A stretch of 64,000 nucleotides of DNA from Paraspadella gotoi (lineage: Eukaryota > Chaetognatha): the NCBI GenBank assembly GCA_051294375.1, contig CM119266.1, forward strand, positions 14,731,295 through 14,795,294, given 5' to 3'. A program made the translations under genes and the position numbers. The notes under the pieces were generated by a model that saw only the letters and a program-made list of their open reading frames with translations, had not been told where the DNA came from and ran no database searches. Shown piece by piece: positions 24,222 to 47,077 of the stretch; the stretch's first letter is position 1, and each line of letters starts with the position of its first letter.

Positions 24222-24901
24222 GGGAAGTAAAATTGAATAAGCGTAAATAAACATAGAATGTGCTAAACGGATCCGAATTTAATTCGGTTTGCAATCACAG
24301 TACCCGGGGTCAGATTTACTGGGACATGGGAAAAAGAGGGAGAACAACAACAACGACAACGACATTCCATCCTCGTGACTTTTTTCTTCATAAACCAAAT
24401 TTGGTTAATCGCATTCTAGGAACAAAAAACATTTGAAAAAAAATAGAACGTTCGTAATCGTGATGACGCGATTAAACAGAGAAAAAATATTAACTGTTTT
24501 AAAACGTATTTGGAGATAGATAAAGAGAAAATAATGTAAACCGAGGCCTATACGTTTAGTAATTTTAATTATAATCGAAATTATTGACTCTATGATTTTT
24601 ATTTCAAATAATGGATAGTATGTAATAAACTTTGGGGTTTTTTAGCTCACTTCTTTTCAGAATATATAGTCTTTTATTACGACCCAACTTCACAACTCTT
24701 ATTTTATTACTAATTCCTATATTCGCATCGCTACTGACTTCGATTTCCCACTTTCCTCTTCGCCCCAATCATCAGTGTGAATACTTCCCTTCCGCCTGAC
24801 GCCTCCCTTTCCCACTCTCCTCCTCTTGCCGCGCCCTTCACAGTTCACAACTCCCAAAGTGCCTCATATCAAAAAGGCGCGGCTCGGCGGCGGCGAAAGA
24901 T
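23248..24901. other. single-copy AT-rich non-genic stretch
   Basis: No ORF of note on either strand. It holds the ACGCC/TATA cluster (23931-24103), a (GA)n run (24187-24219) and, at its right end, a GC-rich shoulder (about 24,780-24,900) before the exon candidate at 24902-24934. Confidence 0.5.
23931..24103 (+). promoter_or_regulatory. repeated ACGCC boxes ahead of a TATA box
   Basis: ACGCCA occurs at 23942 and 23952, again at 24075 and 24085, with one ACGCTC at 23931 and one ACGCCA at 24022. Both close pairs are spaced exactly 10 bp, about one helical turn, and carry the longer form TTTACGCCA or TTCTACGCCA. The last pair is followed 10 bp later by TATATAAAAA (24095-24104). A core promoter with upstream binding sites is a reasonable reading. 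No ORF follows within 1 kb, so any transcript would be non-coding or start with an untranslated exon. Confidence 0.3.
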
Positions 24902-24934
24902 ATGCGCGTGACCTGGCCGCCTTCGTTCCCCATT
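24902..24934 (+). CDS. possible short first exon ending in a consensus donor
   Basis: ATG opens an 11-codon frame (MRVTWPPSFPI) that runs directly into ATT|GTAAGTAGG, a near-perfect 5' splice site, within a GC-rich island. The following sequence is AT-rich and pyrimidine-rich, as an intron would be. No downstream exon can be assigned because a gap and a palindrome follow. Confidence 0.12.
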
Positions 24935-25435
24935 GTAAGTAGGACTCGGAGAATGTCATGAATCTTTCATGCATGTTTTCCTTTCTTTTTCTTCACTATC
25001 TCCCCCACTCCGTCTTTTTAATATATATTTATTCTCAGCTTTTTTTTCGGCTTTTGTTCTTTTTTTCCCCCAGTTTTTAGCAAACTCCTATTTTTTCTAA
25101 AGAGCTTTTCAATGCACACTCTTTTAGTATGTTTTTTTTTTCGAAATTTCCATTTACGAGAATTTTTTTGGTAAAAATCTTAAGATTCATTCGAAAATTT
25201 TAAAATGAAGGAAAATTTTTTTTTATCTAGTCGGATTTATGGTCGTTCATGCGATGCAATGTTTTTTGACTTTTGAACCGCAATCCGATTTGACATTTAA
25301 AAATATTGGCAACCCGTCACACATAAACGATGCCATTATCTTCGGCGAGAAGTTCGCTGATCTTTATATGGGTTAATTACTAGGAAGCATAGATTCTATA
25401 TAATATATAGGATGATAGTATATATAAATACTATT

Positions 25436-25460
25436 NNNNNNNNNNNNNNNNNNNNNNNNN
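25436..25460. other. assembly gap of exactly 25 N
   Basis: This gap lies at the exact outer border of the left arm of the first palindrome (25461). Confidence 0.98.
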
Positions 25461-25634
25461 GGGGGTCCACCCATCATTTCCGGGAGTTGACCCATATAAC
25501 GGCTCGAATTCATCGCCGCTCATTGCCTCCTCTTCCTCTCTCCGGCTCTGCCGCCGACGACAATGGTAACAGGCATTGACCGCGGGGGCGACAAGGGGGC
25601 GTTCTTGTAACTCCGAAACCCAAAACGTTAACGC
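25461..25634 (-). CDS. coding-like segment cut by a gap (unknown protein)
   Basis: On the minus strand a frame of 58 codons runs into the 25-N gap. It reads …LTFWVSELQERPLVAPAV…, then …RRQSRREEEEA, then MSGDEFEPLYGSTPGNDG. An in-frame ATG lies at 25523-25521, so MSGDEFEPLYG… could also be a protein start. An AG acceptor-like site (GCCGCCAG) precedes the segment. A second open frame on the same strand (25510-25824, …VFRLATYKMRAKINFCEAI…) overlaps it, so a one-base error could join or separate them. The plus-strand inverted copy at about 34,305-34,480 carries the same bases with deletions. I do not recognise the family. Confidence 0.28.
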
Positions 25635-27084
25635 CTGGCGGCTCTAAAATCCTGTCGTCGATGTACTTGTTGTTCGTACCGTTTTGTTTAGATATATACG
25701 GCACGAAATACGTCAACAAAGTTTGTCTTTTCAATATCGCTTCGCAGAAATTAATTTTGGCGCGCATTTTGTATGTAGCTAATCGGAAAACCACAATTTG
25801 ACATTTTTTGTCTTTTATCGCCAAATGGTCATTTTTTATATTGGAATGTCATGGAATAATTGTTTGTAAAAAAGGAAAAATTGCTTAAACGAAAAAATTG
25901 GACAACGATGGTAGATAATATCAAAATTAAAACCGTATAAAATGACCATGGATATTCCATAGAGTATTTAATGACGTTCTACTCTCACCCATCGATCCAA
26001 ACCGTCAGCAATCTAAATCTATCCATCCAGCCTATCCATCCATAATACCACTTGCCAAAGCCACGACTCCGAAATGCATCCCTCATTTCTTCCTTTATTT
26101 CCCTAAAAGTCCCCTCTACGCTGAGCAGTCGTTGTTGTTTAGTTTTTTTTGCCATGAGGAGAGAAGAGAGAGAGAGAGGAGAGAGGTATGCCGAGAGAGA
26201 GAGAGAGAGAGAGCAGAGACGAGAGAGAGAGAGAGAAGAAGAGAGAGAGAGAGAGGTGGAGGCAACGGTTAAGAAAGAAAAAAAGGAAGTGATAATAATA
26301 TATGGGGCGAGAAAGACGGACTCATCAAGGTTTTTGCATTTCTTTCGTCCTGCGTTCATTTTCCAATTTTGTCTCTCCATCTACCTTTTTTTTTTTATCC
26401 ATTTTTTCGTTTTTTCCTTTCGATCGACCGAGCGGCCTTCCGTCATCGCCATCGTCTTATTTCGTTCATTCATCATCGTCGACAGGCACAACGGAGGTTA
26501 TTAGACAGTGAACGACGACGACGACGTCACTGACATCGATCAACAACAGTTATCAGGATCAGACTGATTCCCGTCAAACGACGGATGTCAGATATTAATA
26601 TTCCAAAAATACTTTTTGTTTTTCTACGCTGGCAATTTCTCAAACAAATACAGATATGTAACATTAGCTAATGAACGTCAACATCGAGAAATCAGGACGC
26701 ATTGTGCATATTCGGGGGCAAAGAAGTTCTCCAGTCGACAAGGTGTTGCAAAAGGCAAACGGGAGATTTCGGATTTTAATGATTTGAGTTTTAATTTTTT
26801 CTTTCATTTTCATTTCGATTTATAACATTCGACCCTAAAATTACTACGACGAGTCACAGAGTCACGCCAGCGTGATTAAACCAGTAATTCGGGTGATTAC
26901 CAAGAAGATTAAGTTTTTAACGGATTAACACACAGAACAATCCCACACAAGAAAAAAAATCTTAAATTAAAATTTTGGAAAAAAAAATTGTTTGAAATTA
27001 TTATAGCGTTCATTCTCGATGTACATTGGTATAGAGATTAGTAATACTATCGTAAAGTAAAAAATTCGATTTTATGATAAATGC

Positions 27085-27411
27085 GTGTCCGAATGGATGG
27101 CAAATTCTGGTACAAAAGCTTTAATGGCTACGAAATTATCTAATTTTTTTTCCTCTCATGACCGCAGAATGGACATGTCGACGAAAAAAAAGGTGTCGAG
27201 CGGCCAAGCTGCATTACGCCCATTTCGCTTAAACGATATGGCAAATTTAGGTGTTTTTTTAGGAGAAAGTCTGAGAGCAGCCTTTTTTTTTTTTTTGTTT
27301 TTTTTAATCACGGGGTGGACTAGGGACAGTTTAAGGGAGTGGAAGGGAGTAGCGGACAAGGAGATTCGAGCTGCTCCGCAGGTCGAAAAAAGGAAAAAAG
27401 GGAAAAGATAA
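27085..27411 (+). CDS. weak coding-like open frame in palindrome arm
   Basis: The frame reads …SEWMANSGTKALMATKLSNFF… and …LNDMANLGVFLGESLRAA…, then passes through a T-run (poly-Phe) to …KGVADKEIRAAPQVEK. Composition is mixed, but the first codon is GTG, there is no clear splice site, and the right-arm copy is broken by indels. I call no function. Confidence 0.12.
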   Translation: MSEWMANSGTKALMATKLSNFFSSHDRRMDMSTKKKVSSGQAALRPFRLNDMANLGVFLGESLRAAFFFFLFFLITGWTRDSLREWKGVADKEIRAAPQVEKRKKGKR

Positions 27412-30043
27412 AAAATAGCATCGTAAAGCGAGAAAAGTAGGGTCATTAAGTCTGAAGCGAAAGCGATGCAAAAAAAGATGGTAAAGGCAAGTCCTTTTTC
27501 TTCTTTTTTTTTAAACGCCCGAAAACTGGCGAAGACACGAAAGGAACGTTCGACGGAGAAAAATCGGAATATCGAGGTCGCGGTTCGAAGTAACGTCCTG
27601 ACTGAAATTTTAATTGTTATAGAATTATTATCTTACTATTGTATTCACCTTAATGACGCTATTATTTCCCCCGCAATTTTAAAAACGCAACGACGGAAAA
27701 ATTAATAAGGATCTTGAAAAAAAAATATCCGGACTCGATGGATCATTGTCAATCACACGATTGCAGAAAAAGGCTTTTATTCTTTTTTTTTTTTTATTTT
27801 TGGCGTTCGGTCATGTGTCTCAATCTGGCAGGCAAGCAGCAGTTTTTTACTTTCCTCGGTTTCTTTCTTAATCGTTTTCCTTTCTTCCACTCACTTTCCT
27901 TTTTAAACTTTCCCTTTCTCCTAATTTCGTTTTTTCCTTCTGCCTTCGCGGTTTTTAAGATCATTTTCTTTTTTTTTTGTTTTTCTTTGTTGTTCTTTTT
28001 TTTCTCGATTTCTCTTCAGCCCCCTCTACCGAATTGGCTTTTCCGACGAGCGACGGGGTGGCGCTGTAAGTGCTGGCCTCGCGCTGGCGGCGTTCCGCCG
28101 CTGCACTCGTGAAATTGTGACCGTGTTTATTTGATGTGGGGAAAGTGAAGGAGATAGTATATTGTGAATTTAGACAGTTTTGTGAGGTATAGAAAATGAA
28201 AGAGAGAGAGAGAGAGAGAGAAGAGAGAGAGAGAAGAGAGAGAGAGGAGAGAGAGAGAGATGAAGAGAGAGAGGAGAGACAGAGAGAGAGGAGAGAAAAA
28301 AGGAGAGAGAGAGATGAGAAATCGTTATCTCACGGGAACATATGGTCGAGCACAATTCCTAATTTTTCAAAAGTCAGTATCGGTGGAAGATTAACAACAT
28401 GGAACAGGAATCGAAAAACCGCAGACCGAAAAAAAAAAAACCGGAATTAATTTGGAAACCTCTAAAAACGCAGAAATGAAATAAAATCTCGTTTTTACCC
28501 CTCAAGCTCCAAGCCCCATATAACACTAAATAATAGTAATAATATATCTCGAACGCCGTCGTCGAAGTCTGAAAAACCACCGGAAAGCGTCGCCGGCCGA
28601 ATTTTCCCTTTTTTGTACGATTAAATTTATAAAGGGTAAATATTTCAATGACGGGCGATCGCAATATTTAAAACATTTTTTGTCGTATTATTATGCAAAT
28701 GAATTGGGAGAGGATGAAAAAAAAATCTGTAATGTTTATATCATTGCTTTTTCTGTGAACAGCGTTGGCGTCGGGCCATCTTTGTTTATTTCATTCGTGA
28801 GCTTGGTTCATGATAAGGCAACGCCACTCATTTGAAAGGGCAGATTTCGTAAAATCTCGGTCTTTTAAGGGAAAAAAAGGATGAAAAGGATGTCTTTCTC
28901 TCTCTTTTTCGAATCTCTCTCTCTCTCTCTCTCTCTCGTCCTCTCTCTCGCTCTCTCTCTCCATCTCTCTCTCGTCTCTCTCTCTCTCTTCGTCTCTCTC
29001 CCTCTCTTCTTTATCTTCCCTCGTCGTAATTGGTTTCAATATTTCCATATAAAAATATATCCGCTGTCGACTCATATTATTCGGTCTCTCTCTCCCTTTC
29101 TCCCTCTCTCCTTTCTCCATCTTTCTCAATATATCTTTTCCCATTAACTTGATCCGGAAATTCAATCAATCATCTTAAATAAGTACAAAACTTCCTAAAT
29201 AGCAGGGTCAAATTCATATACCAATAACTCACCCAAAAGCGGAAATTTATACTATTATTATTTTTTTTTTTTCAAATGCCAAGCTTACCACTCTTCTCAA
29301 ACTAATGACTTCATTTTCGTGATTCAATTCCCAAAAAGAGAAAAAACACTCCGAATCTTTTTTTTTCCCTGGTTGAAAGTCGCCGCTTATCAGTTTTATT
29401 TTTCCTCGCAGTTTGTTTACGATTTTTTGCGCCTTCCAGAAATTTTGCGAAAATTTTATAACTAAAAACATATGATTTTTTTTTTTAGGTTCCGGAATAG
29501 AAAACGGAGAAAAAAGTCAACTAAATCTAAAAATACGTCAATGAGAAGTTAATCCAATCTAAGGGTTGTCGGTTTTGTTGAGTTTTATTTTGATTCGCGT
29601 CCATTAGAGGAGTTGATAACGGGAGTAATCTGCAACCTTAAGTTATGAAGTCAGTGCGTCATTACCAATGCTTGAGTTGATTTCTTCCATTTTAATAAAT
29701 AATAAATGGCTTTACTTTCAGCTATAAAATCAAACTCAAACTATTTTTAATCTTTTCAAATCGTCTGTAATTAAATAACAGTTTGGTTTTTTTTTCTGTA
29801 ACGTAAATAGTACAGATGTCTCAAACAGTGATTGTAACGGGTCTTCGTCGTTGTGTCGTCGTCTAACTGTCCTGCGTCCTACTTTATTTCCCAAATGGCC
29901 CGAACGAGGAGAGCCTTTAGCTCAAGAGGACTGGCCAGTGCCGCTCTACTTCAGTCAATCTTGTTTTTCTTCTAAAAATCACAATTTTTTCTTTCCTCTC
30001 TCTCCTCTCTCTCTCTCTCTCTCTCGGCTCTCTCTCCGTCTCT

Positions 30044-30079
<36 letters not shown>

Positions 30080-30080
<1 letters not shown>

Positions 30081-30169
30081 ACCGGAGTGTTTAGATCGTC
30101 CCAGTCGGACATCGCTGTTAGTGGTTACAAAGCCGCTTGTAAAAAAAAGCAAAGTTCATTTTTTTTTTC

Positions 30170-30173
<4 letters not shown>
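30080..30173. other. palindrome 1 centre
   Basis: About 94 bp of sequence without an inverted partner (GACCGGAGTGTTTAGATCG…) lies between the CT tract of the left arm and the GA tract of the right arm. Confidence 0.75.
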
Positions 30174-37159
<6,986 letters not shown>

Positions 37160-37611
37160 NNNNNNNNNNNNNNNNNNNNNNNNNNNNNNNNNNNNNNNNN
37201 NNNNNNNNNNNNNNNNNNNNNNNNNNNNNNNNNNNNNNNNNNNNNNNNNNNNNNNNNNNNNNNNNNNNNNNNNNNNNNNNNNNNNNNNNNNNNNNNNNNN
37301 NNNNNNNNNNNNNNNNNNNNNNNNNNNNNNNNNNNNNNNNNNNNNNNNNNNNNNNNNNNNNNNNNNNNNNNNNNNNNNNNNNNNNNNNNNNNNNNNNNNN
37401 NNNNNNNNNNNNNNNNNNNNNNNNNNNNNNNNNNNNNNNNNNNNNNNNNNNNNNNNNNNNNNNNNNNNNNNNNNNNNNNNNNNNNNNNNNNNNNNNNNNN
37501 NNNNNNNNNNNNNNNNNNNNNNNNNNNNNNNNNNNNNNNNNNNNNNNNNNNNNNNNNNNNNNNNNNNNNNNNNNNNNNNNNNNNNNNNNNNNNNNNNNNN
37601 NNNNNNNNNNN
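37160..37611. other. assembly gap (452 N)
   Basis: The gap starts in a CT repeat and ends in a GC-rich stretch. Confidence 0.99.
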
Positions 37612-38568
37612 CCCTGACGCCGCTGGGAAGGGAGGCGGCGGAGGCGGCCGCCGCCCGAGAAGCGGCCAGGGCGGCATGGGCCAAGACGAGGGGCCCGTGC
37701 GAGGGAGGAGGAGGAGGAGGAGGCGAGCGAGCGAGAGAAAGAAAGAGTGAGAGAGAGTAAGGGAGAATGAGAGAGAGAAAGAGAAAGAGAAAGAGAGCTG
37801 TGCCTTCCAACGCTAGAGAGACGGAGCGAAAGCGTAGCTCATTGGCCGCTGCTCCGCCGTTTCCCGCTGCGGAAGACGCTGTCACGGTTCAGCAGAATCT
37901 GCGAGAGAGAGAGAGAAAGAAAGAGTGAGATGGAGTGGAGGCGAAAGAAAGAAGGGGACAGGGATGGAATAGAGGGATAGAGAGAGAAGGGAAAAAAATC
38001 CCCACCGACAGGACTTAACATGGAACGAGACGGAAGCGGGAGGAGGAAGCGGAAGAAGCGAAAGAAGCGGAAAAGGCGTCGGGATCGTGACATTACGGAA
38101 GCCAGTTATTCTGGTGGCGCGCCTCCAAGGCGCCAGAGGCGGAAGCGGGGGCCCGGAAGCGGAAGCCGGGGGCGCGTAAGCAGAAGCGCGAGGGGCGAAA
38201 GCGGAAATAGGGGCGCGGAAGCGGGAGTGTCGGGACCGGAAGGGCCGAAGCGGAAAGGGGAGAGTTACAGGAGTGGAGATGTAATGGTGCATAAGTTAGG
38301 AAAAAGTTGTGACAGAAGCTTAAAAAAGGTGTGAGAGAAGCTAAAAAACAGGGTCAGAAAACGAAAATGGGAAAAAGGGAAAGAAAACAGATACCCAAGG
38401 AGTGAAAAGGGGCGAAAAAAAGAAAAAGGAGCAAAAAACAAAGATATAACAGGGGAGAGATAGAGAGAGAGAGAGACAAAGAGAAAGACGAAGACGGCGT
38501 AGATTTAAAAATAGGAAATAGTCTCATTTTAAAAGTACAATGGTCGGTGTACTCTCTCTCTCTCTCTC
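37612..38568. other. GC-rich and GA-rich stretch with degenerate GGAAGCG repeat
   Basis: 37,612-37,740 is GC-rich (GGCGG/GAGG units). 38,030-38,260 is built of imperfect GGAAGCG and GGCGCG units that read as an Arg/Gly/Ser-rich frame (38020-38334, ATG-started), most likely a repeat translation. No gene is called. A short (CT)n run (38551-38568) borders the next gap. Confidence 0.5.
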
Positions 38569-38804
38569 NNNNNNNNNNNNNNNNNNNNNNNNNNNNNNNN
38601 NNNNNNNNNNNNNNNNNNNNNNNNNNNNNNNNNNNNNNNNNNNNNNNNNNNNNNNNNNNNNNNNNNNNNNNNNNNNNNNNNNNNNNNNNNNNNNNNNNNN
38701 NNNNNNNNNNNNNNNNNNNNNNNNNNNNNNNNNNNNNNNNNNNNNNNNNNNNNNNNNNNNNNNNNNNNNNNNNNNNNNNNNNNNNNNNNNNNNNNNNNNN
38801 NNNN
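38569..38804. other. assembly gap (236 N)
   Basis: Preceded by (CT)n and followed by about 130 bp of AT-rich sequence. The gap at 54563-54798 has the same length. Confidence 0.99.
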
Positions 38805-39234
38805 TTCCATTACATAATTTTTCTTCTCTATCCTCTAGGTATTAAAATAAATTGGTTTCAAAACTTACGATTGATGATTTTTACATTGCTTTTAAAAATG
38901 GCTTGACAGAAAAATTAATTGTGTAAATTATAAAGCTAAACGTGAAAAAATCGCTGCTACTGATTGGCCAAGGAAGCTAAGGACAAACGGGGAGGGCGGT
39001 GAAGGAGAAAGAGAATCTCTCATCTTCGATCGATGTTTGAACGAGGGACCGACTAGGTGGCCCGAGGACCGATGGGTCCGACTGACCGACGGACAATCTA
39101 AACGAGTCTCCGGTGGGCGGCGCCGGAAATAGTGGGCGTGGCAGGGAGAGGGAATGATCCTTGGGCGGCCGCGGGCGGTGATCACCCGGCGCCGCTGGAT
39201 GAAGGCGCCTGTCGGGGCGGAGGGTCTTTTCGGG

Positions 39235-39259
39235 NNNNNNNNNNNNNNNNNNNNNNNNN
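39235..39259. other. assembly gap of exactly 25 N
   Basis: The bases right after this gap (AAAAAGGAGAGGAGATTCTA) are the same as those right after the 694-N gap ending at 47771. A GC-rich segment (39,040-39,234) precedes it. Confidence 0.98.
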
Positions 39260-39825
39260 AAAAAGGAGAGGAGATTCTAAATGAAGCTTGGAAAACACTG
39301 ACGGCGGACGCCGGTGGGCTGTGCACACGTAATCCAGCTATTTTGTAGACGGCGCTAAAAAAACAAAGGGAACGTCAATATTGGCTTTCAAAATGGACGC
39401 GAGCTTAAGATTTGGGTTAATATAGATATCCTTTACAATCGCGTTAATAAAAATACGCGTAAAAAAAAGGGTTTACCGCGAACGTCTTGAGCGATAAAAA
39501 CGACCTAAAAAATGCAATTAATAAAGTTTAAAAAGTAAGAATAAAAATTCTGCTTTCAAATCCGACAGAGCTTCCCTCTACATTGTAAAACCCAAGACGA
39601 TATTTTATTTTTTAAATCACGCAGCCAAGCCCTCCCAGTAAAGTATGAAAATTACAACTTCCATCATTTTCCCGATAAAATTTTTCATTTTTTTTTTCCA
39701 AAACCAAAATTTTTGCTGATAGAATTTTTTAAGGTTTTTAGGGGGCGAAGTTTGGCGCGAGGTATCCATTTAGGCGTTTGGGGTGGACGGGTCTTTAGGC
39801 GATGGGTAGTATTTTTGGACCATGA
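39260..39825 (+). repeat. three-copy segment, copy A
   Basis: Identical to 47772 onward for roughly the first 270 bases, then similar with indels as far as …GGACCATGA. The part 39260-39626 also exists inverted at 48721-49051. No gene: short frames only. Confidence 0.9.
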
Positions 39826-40300
39826 GGCGAAAAGAAGTGGCTTCGGGATCTGGGGAGAGTCTAAGTTTGAGAATAAGGCTGATTGTTTTGGGGAAACGGA
39901 GACTTTAGAGACATGCGTTGGTTAATAAAACGGAGAGTGGCTGGGAGTTTTACCGAGTAGAAGGGAGGGAAGAGGTAGAACTTTATATTAAAACTAAGGG
40001 AGATTGGGAGTGCGAAATAGGGCATATAAACGGATCGCCATGACGACGGTTTCGTGAGATATAAAGATTTTAGGGTCGCCCATTCAAAAGATTCTCTACA
40101 TTCCTGCAAGAGAGAACCGTCTTCATCTATCCTCTCTCTCCGTCTCTCATCTCTCTCTCTCTATCTCTCTCTCTCTCTCGCTCTCTCTCATCTCTCCCAT
40201 CTCTCTCTCTTTCTCTTCTCTCGTCTCTCTCTCTCTCCTTGTCTCTCTCTCCGTTTCTCTCCTCTCTCTCCTCTCTCTCTTCTCTCTCATCTCTCGCGTC

Positions 40301-40336
<36 letters not shown>

Positions 40337-43300
40337 ATCTCTCCTCGTCTGCGTTTGCCACGATAAAAAGAAAATGGACGGAAAAGATAGAAGAGAAAGA
40401 GGATCGCGTTTTTTAGTATATTATTTTTAACGAATATTAAACGGCGCGATTTTTTTCTACTGGACTCTTCTCTCCATTCGCAGCGTCGAATACACAATGC
40501 TGGTTTAGAGTTTTCGCTGGCAACGTAACATTTTTCTTCTTCTCTCCGCGAAAAAATGAGGTTGGCCATTTTTGAAGAAAAAACGTGAGCTTCTCGATGT
40601 TCGGTTGTCTTCGTCTTCGTTATTGTGAGTATTGTTTTTTTTTCGGCGTTGGACTACTCGTTTTAGAGGCGAAGTATTTCAAAATAAAAACTAACGCGTT
40701 TTCTTCACAAAAATGTAGCAAATTTGTTTGCTTTTGATTACATGAAATAAATTTTTTGGTTGGCAAGCATTAATTTCTTTAATAAATAATAATGACATTC
40801 TAAAGCATAAAGAACGTGGAGGAGCGCGTCTATCAGCTCAGTCCAAACATTTGCGCCGCATTGCAAAGCTTCCTCGCTCCTGATATCTTTGTCGGAGGGC
40901 ATTTTTCAGTCTTAAACAATTTTTGTTAAAATATATAAGTAAGTAAACTAGACATTCTGGCAGCTTTGATTAAACGTGGGTCAAAGTAAAATCGACAGTT
41001 CTCCATTTTATGTCAAGTCTTACACGTGAAATATCAAGTCCTTCTGTGCGCATTGCACGAATGACGAAAACGGAGCGAAAAAAATTACGCTTCATCAAAA
41101 ACGACGATTGATATATGCGACGCTGATTCGGTTATTAAGAATTGTAGATAATTTCCTCGGCATGAAATCGCAGAGCGGACGCCTATTTTTGAAAAGCTTA
41201 TTCGGGGTCTCTCTCCTTTATGAGACTAGGAATAGGGGGGCTCGGGGTTTTGAGGTGGGTTCGAAGGGATCGGAGTTTGAGGATTGTTAGACAAGGGGTG
41301 CACTTGGCGGGTTCAAGAAGGGTCGCGGAGGCTCAGGTTTGAGCTTCGATGACGGAACGTTGAAAGGGAAAGTAAAGAGGTGAAGCGAAGGTAAAGATCA
41401 TGGTAGAATGAAAGAAAAAAAAGAAGAAATGAATAAGCCAGTGGGCCGTTGTGGGCTAAAGAGGAAAACAGGAAAAAAAAAACGGAATTGGAATAATAAA
41501 ACGAGAAAAGAAAGAAAGAAAGAAAAAAAAAGGGAAAGTAAAAAAGAAGGTAAAGGATACAATTGTCGAAGTTGATTAGGCGTACGTTGAAGCGTTCGTA
41601 ACAACGCGCGTTGGATAGGTGTCTCGTATTCAAAACTCAATGAGACGATTTTTTAGGTTTGATAATGAGATAAAGTTAATATTAGTTATTAATGAAGAGA
41701 AAAGAAGTTAAAAGCGGCGAAAAATTGTAGGTTAAGATTGAGAATATAGAAAAAGTTAATTTTTAAGACGGTAGAGAGCGAGAACTGAATAGGAAAATGT
41801 GTAATAAATTTGGTTAATTTACACATGCAATGTTTTTAAGCAGAATAAAGTAAGAAAATATGAAAAATTCAGCAGGCGGGCTGAAAGAGAAGAGTAGAAA
41901 AAAAAGCCAAAAAGAGAATAGATGAGTGCGTAGAGTTGGAAAAAGGACTGACGGCCGGCCGAGCACTTTCTAGTCGTTCTTGAACGGTCGGCGAAGTGAC
42001 GCCGGGACGAAAAACGGCAGCCGGCCGACCGAGACTCGGCCGCTCCCGGGGACGCCGCTTCCGTCCTCGCTCTTCTCTCATCTATCCGTACCTCCGCTTT
42101 CGTCTCTTCTCTCACTCGTTCGCGACTCGCTTCGTCGCTCCCTACCTCGGTCGGTCGACGGTTTTCGGCCGGCGTCGCGCTCTCAGAGGACAAACAATCG
42201 GGGCCGACGTCACATCTGATCACCTAAATTTTGTACGCTCGACGCCGCCCTCGCCCGTCTCGCGCCGTGCTCGCCGTGGACGCCTTCGCGCGCTTTCGGC
42301 GCCTGCCGGCACATCGGCCTTACCGCCCATCCCCAACGCGCACGTTCCTTCTTCTCCATAATCATCAACCGGAGCCCACAAAATCGCAGTTCCTATTCCC
42401 GCGTTATTCAGGCTCGGAGGAGCCCCCGAGCGCCATCGTCGTGGTGCAAACGTCAAAGAGTAAAGCGATGGAGAGAGAGAGAGATGGAGAGAGAGAGAGA
42501 GAGAGAGAAGAGAGTAGAGTAGATGAGAGAGAAGAGAGAGAAGAGAGAGAGAGTAGAAAGAGAGTGAGAGAGAGAGAGTGAAAAATTTATTCGACGTTAG
42601 CCTAGGAGATAGAGGGAAAGCAGTAGAAATCGACCGCGTGTTGGCGCCATTTCCGGTGGGATGCGCGTGGTCAGCGGGAAATCGGCCTTTTGGGATGTAT
42701 AGGGAAGAAAGAGGATGGATGGAAGGATTGACATCGGGGAGGGGATGGAAGAGAGGAAGATAAGGATGGAGGAAGGATTGAAAGCGGGGAGGGGGATGGT
42801 AAAGGAGAGGTAAGAAAGGATGGTAGGAAAGGATTGAAGAGCGGGGAGGGAGGAAGAGAGGAAGAAAAGGACGGGAATGGGGGAGGAAAGGAAAGAAATG
42901 TAGGTCAAATATTTTAAAAGTTAATAAAGAATTGTTCTCATCAAACCAACAAGTGGGCATCAGAGCAATGCCTAATTATTGATTTGAATATGTACAAAAG
43001 GAAAAATAAAAGGTAAAGGGGCATAAATGGATGTTATAAAGACTTAAAAATAATTCTGAATGAAAGCAATATTTGAAATAGCATAAAAGTATAAAAAAAT
43101 AGAACAAATGTGCAAGATACAAGATCTGCCTTCTTCTCCCGACTAAGGCGGGAGGTAAAGAAGGAAAGAGTCTGAGGTGAAATTCGTTGGTTCTAAAGTG
43201 AAAGTCTTGCGCGAGAAGAAGGAAAGGAGGAAGAGAAAGAGGTAAGAGAAAAGAGGAAAGTAGAATAGAGGAAGAAGAAAAGAGAAAGAAGGACAGAAGT

Positions 43301-43434
43301 GAAAGAGTCGATGGTTGAATATTACCTTGTTCTAAAAGTGAAAGTCTTCGCGGATGAAGAAGGAGAAGCGTGTCCGTTCGATTCACACCACAATATTGAC
43401 GTCTCTCTCTCACTTTTTCTATCTTTCTTTTCCT
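39826..43434 (+). repeat. palindrome 2, left arm
   Basis: Matches the reverse complement of 43765-47077 from GGCGAAAAGAAGTGGCTTCG (39826) to the CT-rich centre. Two blocks appear base-identical between arms: about 41,819-42,280 with about 44,880-45,339, and about 42,360-42,880 with about 44,280-44,800. Sequence between and outside them differs by indels. The first block is CpG-rich with a GTTCTTGAAC heat-shock-type palindrome (41977-41986). Its long open frames have no ATG start and are not accepted as genes. Confidence 0.92.
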
Positions 43435-43435
43435 C

Positions 43436-43521
<86 letters not shown>

Positions 43522-43764
43522 TTGTTCTCTCTCCTGCTCTCATCGTCTCTCTCGTACGTCTCTCGTCTGCTGTCTACTTCCTCTCTCCTCCTCTCATCGT
43601 CTTCATTCGTTCTCCTCATCCTCTCGTTCGTCTCGTCGTCTCTCGTCCACTAATTCCTCTCATCTTCTCGTCGCTCTCTGTCTCTTCGTCGTTTTCTCAT
43701 CTCTCTCCTTTCCATCTTGTCTTCGGAGGCGTCGTTTTGAACTCTTGACGAGAGAGAGAGAAAG
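43435..43764. other. palindrome 2 centre with 80-base T run
   Basis: About 80 T residues with a single G (43441-43519) are followed by pyrimidine-rich sequence with TCGTC motifs, without an inverted partner. Such a homopolymer is rare in finished genomes and may be a sequencing or fill artefact. Confidence 0.8.

Positions 43765-47077
<3,313 letters not shown>

Larger units (their letters stand above)
25461..30079 (+). repeat. palindrome 1, left arm
   Basis: The arm matches the reverse complement of 30174-34478 throughout. Checks: GGGGGTCCACCC at 25461 against GGGTGGACCCCC ending at 34478; CACTCGTGAAATTGTGACCG near 28,105 against its complement near 31,905; and the GCCCGAACGAGGAGAGCC region near 29,900 against 30,280. 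Arms differ by many short indels. The left arm usually keeps longer open frames than the right. CT/GA tracts at 26,156-26,258, 28,196-28,317 and 28,893-29,010 belong to it. Confidence 0.92.

Noticed and set aside
43441-43519. 80-base T run considered as the poly-A tail of a retrotransposed copy
   Set aside because: It lies at the exact centre of a palindrome, with no element body or target-site duplication beside it. An artefact is more likely.
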